5,699 nt of DNA from Lachnospiraceae bacterium (lineage in GTDB: Bacteria; Bacillota; Clostridia; Lachnospirales; Lachnospiraceae): assembly GCA_017444545.1 (NCBI GenBank), contig JAFSWJ010000194.1, positions 1 to 5,699 on the forward strand. Reading direction: 5' to 3'. The notes beneath the pieces were generated by a model, which saw nothing but the letters and a program-made list of their open reading frames with translations, searched no databases and was not told the DNA's origin. This document shows, piece after piece, positions 1 to 5,581 of the stretch (the stretch's first letter is position 1; each line of letters opens with the position of its first letter). Position numbers and translations under genes: made by a program.

Positions 1-248
1 GCTCCATTGCCTTCTACGGGAGAAATTCGCTTTTCGTGATGATCACGCATATCAACTTCTATATCCTGTACTGCGCGGAGGTACTGTCATTCAAGATCAC
101 TGAGTATATTCCCAGGGCAAAGAATATCGTGTTCAATCTCATGACCGTGGTTTTTGTGCTGGCGGCGGAATTCGTATTGATAAAAATATATGAAATAGGT
201 AAAATGAAAACAGTGTCATTAATCAGAAAATCAGGTAAAAAACAATGA
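1..248 (+). CDS. C-terminal fragment of an acyltransferase-3 family membrane protein (5' end outside window)
   Basis: The reading frame is open from the window edge (first full codon at base 3) to the TGA at 246-248, giving the last 81 residues. The segment YGRNSLFVMITH near the start matches the 'GxNSL...TH' motif near the C-terminus of acyltransferase-3 family integral membrane proteins (WecH/OatA/NodX type), which move acetyl or other acyl groups onto sugars or cell-envelope polymers. A hydrophobic segment (about NIVFNLMTVVFVLAAEFVLI) fits the last transmembrane helix. It is followed by a short basic tail ending KSGKKQ. The GTG at 36 and ATG at 39 are internal codons, not the start, because the frame and the family motif continue upstream. 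The stop overlaps the next start (ATGA at 245-248). The acyl acceptor cannot be told from this fragment. The family call is moderately confident because only the tail is visible. Confidence 0.65.
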   Translation, partial: SIAFYGRNSLFVMITHINFYILYCAEVLSFKITEYIPRAKNIVFNLMTVVFVLAAEFVLIKIYEIGKMKTVSLIRKSGKKQ

Positions 249-1414
249 AATTTGACAAAAGCTGGCTTGAAAAAAAGTGGGTGGCATATACGATAGCGAC
301 ATGCAGTGCGGTAATTCTTTTTGTTCTGCTGATGAATGTCCCCATACTTATCAGTTATGTTCAGGTGGGCATCGGCTATCTGAAGCCCGTGATCGCAGCT
401 GTGATCATTGCATATCTGCTCAATCCGATCCTGACCTTTTTTGAGCGCACCATTTTTTCAAAGATCAGGTCAAATAAACTTAAAAGATCGCTGGGAGTAT
501 TCCTGACGGCATTGGCAGTCATTGCCCTGTTTATACTGCTCCTTGTCGCCATCATCCCTCAGATCATCGGCAACATAGTTCTCTTTGCAAATAACTTTGG
601 AAGCTATGCGAACTCTCTTTTGAAGATGCTCGGTCAGTTCAGACAGACTGCTGCAAAGTTCAACATAGACATTTCAAACTTCACAAATGTCGGTGACAAC
701 ATCATCAAATTTATGACCCAGAACATACCCAAAAATGTGGGAAGTATCATAAACACCTCCATGAACATAGGAAAAAGCGTGTTCAACGGGATCGTTGCAT
801 TTATCATCGCGATCTATCTTCTTTTGGACAAGGAGAGGATGATAAAGGGAGGGAAGCATCTTTTGAGGCTCGTATTACCCGACAGGAGATATGCGGAGTC
901 GGCCCTCTTTTGGAAAAGATGCAACAAGATCCTCCTGAGCTACGTTGGCGGAGAACTGCTTGATTCGCTGATAGTCGGACTTGCAAACTTCCTCTTCATG
1001 ACTGTGACGGGCATGAACTACAAGATCCTGGTCTCGGTAGTGGTGGGGCTTACAAATCTCGCACCCACCTTCGGACCCATAGTGGGAGCGCTCATCGGAT
1101 CCTTCATCCTTCTTTTTGCAAATCCCTGGGATGCTCTTTTGTTCCTGATATTTACCGTGATAATACAGACGGTCGACGGATACATATTAAAGCCCAAGCT
1201 TTTCGGAACTTCGCTCGGAGTATCCTCCCTGTGGATATTGATAGCGATCATCCTCTTTGGAAAGATCTTCGGATTCATGGGTATCCTTCTGGCTATACCT
1301 CTTGCGGCGATCTGCGATTTCATCTACGAGGACTGGATCCTGAAAAAACTTGAAAAGAGAAAGGCGGCAAAGAAGGCTGCCCGCCTGGCGGAAAAAAATG
1401 ACGGAAATATTTGA
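245..1414 (+). CDS. AI-2E / PerM-family polytopic membrane transporter
   Basis: The product has 389 residues, a usual length for the AI-2E transporter family (PerM, YtvI, YhhT, TqsA). Hydrophobic helices lie at about residues 13-36, 45-63, 84-104, 176-195, 240-257, 261-290, 296-313 and 327-358. A long soluble stretch (about 105-175) follows the third helix, as is typical. Family hallmarks are the YLLNP turn (57-61), NLAPTFGPIVGALIG (271-285, equivalent to the 'PxxGP' segment), and the end region DGYILKPKLFG (311-321) through GIL.LAIPLAA (346-355). Substrates vary in this family: autoinducer-2 export for TqsA, Na+/H+ antiport for some others, unknown for most. None can be assigned here. The tail (367-385) is rich in Lys, Arg and Ala and carries the overlapping tatD start. 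The ATG overlaps the upstream stop. A short AGG lies about 9 bp before it, so translation is probably coupled. Confidence 0.9.
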   Translation: MKFDKSWLEKKWVAYTIATCSAVILFVLLMNVPILISYVQVGIGYLKPVIAAVIIAYLLNPILTFFERTIFSKIRSNKLKRSLGVFLTALAVIALFILLLVAIIPQIIGNIVLFANNFGSYANSLLKMLGQFRQTAAKFNIDISNFTNVGDNIIKFMTQNIPKNVGSIINTSMNIGKSVFNGIVAFIIAIYLLLDKERMIKGGKHLLRLVLPDRRYAESALFWKRCNKILLSYVGGELLDSLIVGLANFLFMTVTGMNYKILVSVVVGLTNLAPTFGPIVGALIGSFILLFANPWDALLFLIFTVIIQTVDGYILKPKLFGTSLGVSSLWILIAIILFGKIFGFMGILLAIPLAAICDFIYEDWILKKLEKRKAAKKAARLAEKNDGNI

Positions 1415-2186
1415 AACACATGCGCATTATGATGATGGGCGCTTTGATCCTGACAGAGAGGAACTTCTGGAAAAAACGCTTCCCGAAGCCGGCATCCGGT
1501 ATGTGGTGCACATTGCCGCAGACATGGAGTCCGTGAAGACCACGGATGAACTTTCAAAAAAGTATGATTATATCTATGGGGCTCTGGGCATTCATCCCGA
1601 GGCTGTGGCGGATCTTTGTGAGAATGATATCTCCATGATAAAGGAGCGTGTCCTTTCAAACAAAAAGATCCGGGCGATAGGAGAAGCGGGATTTGACCTT
1701 CAGGAGGGATACCCCGAAAAAGACCTTCAGGAAAAATGGTTCAGAAGGCAGATCGCTCTTTCAAAGGAACTTGACCTTCCGATAGTAGTACACAGCAGAG
1801 AGGCTGCATCGGATACATACAGGGTATTAAAGGATGAATATGGCAGCTGCACGGACAGGAGAAACGGGATCGTGCACTGTTTTTCTTATGCTCCGGAGGA
1901 GGCCCGGAAGTATACAGAGCTGGGCTTTTTCATAGGAGTCGGAGGAGTCGTGACCTTCAAAAACGGAAGGAAGCTGAAAAGCGTGGTGGAGGAGATCCCC
2001 CTTGAAAAGACAGTGCTTGAAACGGACAGCCCGTATCTGGCTCCTGTGCCGTTTCGGGGAGAGAGAAACACTTCCGCCAATCTGACATATGTTGCCGCAG
2101 AGATAGCGGGGATAAAAGGCATTTCCGTTGAAGAGGTATGCCGCGTAACTCTTGAAAACGCAAAGCTTTTGTACGGGATAGGATAG
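1398..2186 (+). CDS. tatD: TatD-family metal-dependent hydrolase (DNase)
   Basis: The product has 262 residues, normal for the TatD/YabD/YcfH family of TIM-barrel hydrolases. These use two divalent metals, and several members show 3'-5' exonuclease activity. The expected metal ligands are visible: THAH (H8, H10), IGEAGFD (E96), VVHSREA (H132), VHCFS (H160) and ETDSPYLAP (D210), plus the GIHPE turn (H66). The frame is open further upstream, to a TTG at 1350, but family members begin a few residues before the HxH motif. The ATG at 1398 with a weak GGCGG six bases upstream is therefore the better start. It overlaps the preceding gene by 17 bp. The usual GLDY after the glutamate reads GFDL here, a mild variation. 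It sits 2 bp before rsmA, an arrangement common in Firmicutes, where this paralogue is called yabD. The cellular substrate of this paralogue is not settled. Confidence 0.93.
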   Translation: MTEIFETHAHYDDGRFDPDREELLEKTLPEAGIRYVVHIAADMESVKTTDELSKKYDYIYGALGIHPEAVADLCENDISMIKERVLSNKKIRAIGEAGFDLQEGYPEKDLQEKWFRRQIALSKELDLPIVVHSREAASDTYRVLKDEYGSCTDRRNGIVHCFSYAPEEARKYTELGFFIGVGGVVTFKNGRKLKSVVEEIPLEKTVLETDSPYLAPVPFRGERNTSANLTYVAAEIAGIKGISVEEVCRVTLENAKLLYGIG

Positions 2187-2188
2187 AG

Positions 2189-3049
2189 ATGGCAGATCTG
2201 GGAAATCCGTCCGCTACAGGTGCGGTACTTGAAAAATACGGGATCAGGGCGCAAAAAAAATACGGACAGAATTTTCTGATCGATCAGAACATCCTTGAAA
2301 AGATTGCACAGACCTCGCAGATCGGGAAAGATGACCTGGTGCTTGAGATAGGGCCCGGGCTTGGGGCTCTCACCCAGATCCTCTGCGAAAGGGCTGGGAG
2401 GGTCATTGCGGTCGAAATAGACAAAAAGCTGATCCCCGTACTTGAGGAAACACTTTCCGGATATGACAACCTTTCACTTATAAATGAAGATATATTAAAG
2501 TGTGACCTGAAAGATCTCCTGAAGGAAGGAGACAGATACGGCAGTGTCAAGGTAGTTGCAAATCTTCCGTATTACATCACAACTCCCGTATTGATGTTTT
2601 TGCTTGAATCACGGTATCCGTTTGAATCCGTGACCGTGATGATACAAAAAGAGGTTGCTGACCGTATCAAAGCCGGTCCTTCGACAAAGGATTACGGATC
2701 CCTTTCGCTTGCTGTCCAGTATTATTCACAGCCGGTTGTTGCACTCCAGGTACCTCCCTCCTGTTTCATTCCCAGACCGGGAGTCGGATCTGTTGTCCTG
2801 AAGCTTGGGATCTACAGGGAAAAACCGGTTGAGGCAAAGGATGAGGAGCTCCTTTTCAGGCTCATCAGGGGATCCTTTAACCAGAGGAGAAAAACCCTGG
2901 TAAACGGACTGAAAAATTACGCGGGACTGGATCTTTCAAAAGAGCAGATAGAATCAGCCATAGAAAAACTGGGAAAAAAACCCTCGGTCAGAGGAGAGGA
3001 GCTGACTTTATCGGAGTTTGCAGAGCTTGCGGATATTTTGACATCATAA
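2189..3049 (+). CDS. rsmA: 16S rRNA (adenine1518-N6/adenine1519-N6)-dimethyltransferase RsmA (KsgA)
   Basis: RsmA uses S-adenosylmethionine to dimethylate two adjacent adenosines in the 3' hairpin of 16S rRNA, a late quality-control step in small-subunit assembly. Its loss gives kasugamycin resistance. The 286-residue product has the full set of family motifs: KKYGQNFLID (23-32), SAM motif I EIGPGLGALT (53-62), the acidic residue of motif II in VEID (E76), NEDIL (99-103, motif III), the catalytic NLPYY (125-129, motif IV), CFIPRPGVGS (192-201), and the C-terminal FNQRRKTLVNGL (230-241). Length and motifs indicate an intact enzyme. The ATG lies 2 bp after the tatD stop with only a weak purine stretch as ribosome binding site, so it is probably translated by coupling from tatD. 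Its last codons carry the -35 box of the next promoter. No terminator hairpin follows it. Confidence 0.97.
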   Translation: MADLGNPSATGAVLEKYGIRAQKKYGQNFLIDQNILEKIAQTSQIGKDDLVLEIGPGLGALTQILCERAGRVIAVEIDKKLIPVLEETLSGYDNLSLINEDILKCDLKDLLKEGDRYGSVKVVANLPYYITTPVLMFLLESRYPFESVTVMIQKEVADRIKAGPSTKDYGSLSLAVQYYSQPVVALQVPPSCFIPRPGVGSVVLKLGIYREKPVEAKDEELLFRLIRGSFNQRRKTLVNGLKNYAGLDLSKEQIESAIEKLGKKPSVRGEELTLSEFAELADILTS

Positions 3050-3066
3050 TTCGCCTATGCTACACT
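3038..3066 (+). promoter_or_regulatory. Sigma-A-type promoter driving the TPR/pseudo-AAA+ gene and glgB
   Basis: A perfect -35 box TTGACA lies at 3038-3043, inside the last codons of rsmA. A 17-bp spacer follows, then TACACT at 3061-3066 (four of six matches to TATAAT). It is preceded by TG at 3058-3059, an extended -10. Transcription would start near 3073, giving a leader of about 60 nt to the ATG at 3134. A shifted reading of the -10 (TATGCT at 3056) would leave too short a spacer. The placement, just before an 84-bp gap and a new gene, supports function. There is no experimental evidence. Confidence 0.7.
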
Positions 3067-3113
3067 AAAAAAGTATGACTAAAATCAAATAAGTGTGTTT
3101 AAATATGAATGGA

Positions 3114-3136
3114 TATGGTGCAGAAACTGCATCATG
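3114..3136 (+). promoter_or_regulatory. Leader hairpin overlapping the candidate start codon
   Basis: The arms ATGGTGCAG (3115-3123) and CTGCATCAT (3127-3135) pair over nine positions, one of them G-U, around an AAA loop. A further U-G pair (3114/3136) would bring the whole ATG at 3134-3136 into the stem. In the mRNA predicted from the upstream promoter this lies about 40 nt from the 5' end. It could limit access to the ATG, or stabilise the leader just ahead of the GGAGG at 3136-3140. The pairing is read directly from the sequence. A regulatory role is inference. Confidence 0.4.
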
Positions 3137-5581
3137 GAGGAAGTGTTGGATAAGTACGAGAGAAAGGTGCGCGTCAATCAGATCCTTTCGCTGACAGACA
3201 GGGAAGAGTTTGGCGAGGCGCTTGAGATAGCAGATACAATAGACTGGCGCACGGAAAAGAGTGTCCGTACTCTCAGGATGGTCAGTGAAGTATACAAGAT
3301 AAACAGACGCTACGGAGATGCCTTCAATGTTCTGAGCATTGCATACGACAGGGATCCTGACGATCCGATCAAGAGAAAGATCGTATATGATCTGTGCGAG
3401 ATCGCGATAAAGCTTGACCAGTATGCGTATGCGATCAAATATCTGAAGGAGTTTGTGAGGCTTTCGCCCAATGATCCGGGCAAATATATACTTCACTACA
3501 AGATACTGAAGGCTACGGGAGCGGAGTATTCTGAGATGATAGAGACACTGGAGGAGTTCAAAAAGAACTACTTCGGTGATTTCCTCGAAAGATGGGCCTA
3601 TGAGCTGGCATATCTTTACTACCAGACCGGACAGTCCCAAAAGTGCATCAATGCCTGCGATGAGATAATACTCTGGTTTTTCAAGGGACCCTACGTGGAA
3701 AAGGCAAAGGAGTTAAAGGCATCCTTTATTTCAGAAGCCGATCTGTCACAGGGTCCGGTAAACACCGGTTATGCAGGTCAGGGTCAGGATCCGGGCATGT
3801 ACGGGAATGACCCGTATTACGGTATGAACGGATATCAGGATGGCGGCGATGCCTATGCCGGCGGATATGACGGACAATCCTATGATCCTGCAATGCAGCA
3901 GGATACGGATCCCGGGATGCAGCAGGGCGTGATGCAGGAACAGCCCCGCAGCGAGGGAATGTCCATAGAGGTCAGAAATGTCTACGCCTCAAACGAACCC
4001 ACCATCAGGATGCCCGACAGACAGCTGGAGGAGCAGCTTGCAGCCTCATCTGAGCCCTCGCAGGCACCTGACGAGGTGTACATTAATGTAGATAAATACA
4101 GTACGATCAATCTCCAGGAGGAGCTCAAGGCTAATATAGACGAGCTTGAGGAAAAGACCGGCGAGGTCATGACCCAGCCTGAACAGAGTATCCCTGAGCC
4201 TGAGCAGAATATTCCCGAGCCCGACGTGGGAATGACGGAGATATTTAATGAAAAGGATACATATGCCGAGCCCGGAGTAGAGGATCTTGAAAGAGCACCT
4301 GAGGTCAGGGATGTTCCGGTTTACAGGCAGGAAAGATCGTCAAATACCCTGTATCGCACCGAGGAGACCATGAAGCCGACTGTCATCAAAAAGACGGAGT
4401 TCGGAGAGAGTCTTCCCAGGATGCCCCAGCAGTACAGAAATCTGCTCAATGAGGGTTATGACGGACAGATCAATATGAATGTTCCCGATGAGCCTGCCCA
4501 GGTTGAAAAGCAGATCACCGGACAGATGGATCTGGCAACTGTCCTGGCTCAGTGGGAGGAGGTCAGGGCCCAGAGCAAACGTCGCTTTGAGACGCTCACT
4601 CCCATGCAGGTCACCAGAAACGAATCGGAGAGAGCCGGAAAGGCATCGCCTGAAGGTACATCACAGCCCGAAAGAGCAGAAAGAACAGAAAGGCCGGAGA
4701 GACCGGAGAGACCCCCCAGACCCGAAAGAGCAGAAAAACGGGAAAAGAGACCGGAAAAAGAAGCTCCCCGCAGACCCGAAAAGAAGCCCGTACCCAAAGA
4801 AGAGGTCAGGGAGGAAAAGATAGTTGAAAAGACCGATTTCACTGACGAGGAGAGACAGATATTTGCACCCTTCATATCCATGGGAGGGATGCAGGACAGA
4901 CTGCTGAAGGCTCTTTCTCATGTTTCCATGACCGGCAGCAGAGGCAATGTTGTGGTCGCCGGAAACGAGGAGACCCTGCGTATGGCCATGGCCCAGTCTC
5001 TTGCCAGAGACCAGCAGCAGAAAAATTCCTACATGGGTATCAAGGTTGCAAAGATCGATGCGGATGTCTTTAACACAAAGGACATAGAAAGATCCCTGAA
5101 GGCTCTTGACGGAAATGTGCTTGTGGTTGAAAAGGCGGGAAGGCTTTCAAGACAGACCATGACAAAGCTTACAGAGACGCTTTCATCGGAGGGGCTGTCG
5201 CTTCTTGTCATTCTGGAGGATGAGAAAAACGCACTCCGGACCCTTCCCTGGGATGATGAAGACTTCAACAGAGTCTTCAGCGTAGCTATCGAGATACCGA
5301 CCTTTTCAAACAATGATCTCGTACAGCATGCAAAGGACTACGCCAGGGCTCAGGAGTATCTGATAGATGAGATGGCCATACTGGCCCTGTACAGCAGGAT
5401 CGATGAAAAACAGACAGCGGAACACCAGGTTACGGCAGCCGAGGTAGAGGCTATTGTCGATGATGCGATAAGAAACGTGAACAAAAAGAATATGTCACAT
5501 CTCATGGATGTGCTCTTTGCAAAACGGTACAATGAAGACGATCTGATCATTATCAGGGAAAAGGATTTTGAAAAGAAATGA
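3134..5581 (+). CDS. Uncharacterised TPR-like / disordered linker / degenerate AAA+ (CbxX/EccA-like) protein
   Basis: From the ATG at 3134 the product has 815 residues. It has no signal peptide or membrane helix, so it is probably cytoplasmic. Residues 1-200 form five or so helix-turn-helix units (about 10-37, 41-73, 79-112, 117-145, 150-197) of TPR character, normally a protein-binding scaffold. Residues 201-567 are mostly disordered: a Gly/Tyr/Gln/Met/Asp-rich segment (207-275), Pro/Glu-rich stretches, two better-ordered islands (313-344, 458-486) and an Arg-Pro-Glu repeat (512-551). Residues 568-787 follow the order of CbxX/CfxQ AAA+ domains: a P-loop position reading GNEETLRM (610-617) where GNPGTGKT is expected, a Walker B position reading VLVVEK (662-667) where VLFIDE is expected, a sensor-1 strand LLVILED (690-696), FNRVF (711-715) at the usual SRF, then a helical lid. 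ATP hydrolysis is therefore unlikely. Start choice: ATG 3134 agrees with how I recall relatives beginning (M..VLDKYE). GTG 3095 (828 residues) and TTG 3146 (811 residues) are alternatives. The gene has its own promoter and its stop overlaps the glgB start. Function is unknown; a scaffold or adaptor role is inferred. Confidence 0.85.
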   Translation: MEEVLDKYERKVRVNQILSLTDREEFGEALEIADTIDWRTEKSVRTLRMVSEVYKINRRYGDAFNVLSIAYDRDPDDPIKRKIVYDLCEIAIKLDQYAYAIKYLKEFVRLSPNDPGKYILHYKILKATGAEYSEMIETLEEFKKNYFGDFLERWAYELAYLYYQTGQSQKCINACDEIILWFFKGPYVEKAKELKASFISEADLSQGPVNTGYAGQGQDPGMYGNDPYYGMNGYQDGGDAYAGGYDGQSYDPAMQQDTDPGMQQGVMQEQPRSEGMSIEVRNVYASNEPTIRMPDRQLEEQLAASSEPSQAPDEVYINVDKYSTINLQEELKANIDELEEKTGEVMTQPEQSIPEPEQNIPEPDVGMTEIFNEKDTYAEPGVEDLERAPEVRDVPVYRQERSSNTLYRTEETMKPTVIKKTEFGESLPRMPQQYRNLLNEGYDGQINMNVPDEPAQVEKQITGQMDLATVLAQWEEVRAQSKRRFETLTPMQVTRNESERAGKASPEGTSQPERAERTERPERPERPPRPERAEKREKRPEKEAPRRPEKKPVPKEEVREEKIVEKTDFTDEERQIFAPFISMGGMQDRLLKALSHVSMTGSRGNVVVAGNEETLRMAMAQSLARDQQQKNSYMGIKVAKIDADVFNTKDIERSLKALDGNVLVVEKAGRLSRQTMTKLTETLSSEGLSLLVILEDEKNALRTLPWDDEDFNRVFSVAIEIPTFSNNDLVQHAKDYARAQEYLIDEMAILALYSRIDEKQTAEHQVTAAEVEAIVDDAIRNVNKKNMSHLMDVLFAKRYNEDDLIIIREKDFEKK
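3136..3140 (+). promoter_or_regulatory. Shine-Dalgarno-like GGAGG that makes the start of the next gene ambiguous
   Basis: GGAGG at 3136-3140 is the only good ribosome binding site near the start of the long gene, yet it begins at the last base of the ATG at 3134-3136. It is placed to serve the in-frame TTG at 3146 (5-nt gap). The GTG at 3143 is too close. Neither the ATG at 3134 nor the GTG at 3095 has a Shine-Dalgarno match upstream. It may instead be only the codons for Glu-Glu after the ATG. Confidence 0.35.
4181..4222 (+). repeat. In-frame tandem 21-bp repeat encoding EQ(S/N)IPEP twice
   Basis: Two adjacent 21-base units (4181-4201 and 4202-4222) encode EQSIPEP and EQNIPEP in the linker of the long protein. 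The units differ at several third positions, so the duplication is not recent or the protein pattern is selected. It produces an acidic, proline-rich spacer. Confidence 0.7.
4667..4786 (+). repeat. Arg-Pro-Glu low-complexity tract with in-frame DNA repeats
   Basis: This purine-rich stretch encodes about 40 residues dominated by Arg, Pro, Glu and Lys (RPERPERPPRPERAEKRE and similar). At DNA level the 16-mer CCCGAAAGAGCAGAAA occurs identically at 4667-4682 and 4721-4736, 54 bp apart and in frame. The 9-mer CCGGAGAGA is in tandem at 4694-4711. Such repeats suggest growth by slippage or unequal recombination. The segment is a highly charged flexible tether just before the degenerate AAA+ domain. 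Confidence 0.75.

Noticed and set aside
252..280. TTGACA at 252-257 as a promoter for the AI-2E gene
   Set aside because: There is no -10-like hexamer at a 16-18 bp distance, and the match lies inside the first codons of the gene.
1350..1397. Sixteen-residue N-terminal extension of TatD from the TTG at 1350
   Set aside because: The extension is basic and unlike TatD proteins, and it lies in the Lys-rich tail codons of the upstream gene. The ATG at 1398 puts the HxH motif at the usual distance from the start.
3075..3092. Mini-ORF ATG-ACT-AAA-ATC-AAA-TAA (MTKIK) in the leader of the TPR gene
   Set aside because: It starts almost at the predicted transcription start, has no ribosome binding site, and has no attenuator hairpin paired with it. 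It is likely chance.
3050..3094. Rho-independent terminator after rsmA
   Set aside because: No GC-rich stem followed by a T run is present. The A-rich stretch and the short direct repeat ACTAAAA (3064 and 3078) do not form one.
3065..3640. 191-codon open frame on the minus strand opposite the TPR-like region
   Set aside because: It is antisense to a clearly structured coding region, shows no recognisable domain, and its 3' half covers the promoter gap. It is a codon-bias shadow.
3907..3920. Palindrome ATCCCGGGAT inside the long gene as an operator
   Set aside because: It is a short palindrome within coding sequence, far from any promoter, and is expected by chance.
4479..4881. Long alternative frames (+ 4479-4823, - 4549-4881, - 4661-4921) over the repeat tract
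   Set aside because: Their Arg/Pro- or Ser/Gly/Leu-rich translations are the simple by-product of the purine-rich repeats read in other frames.
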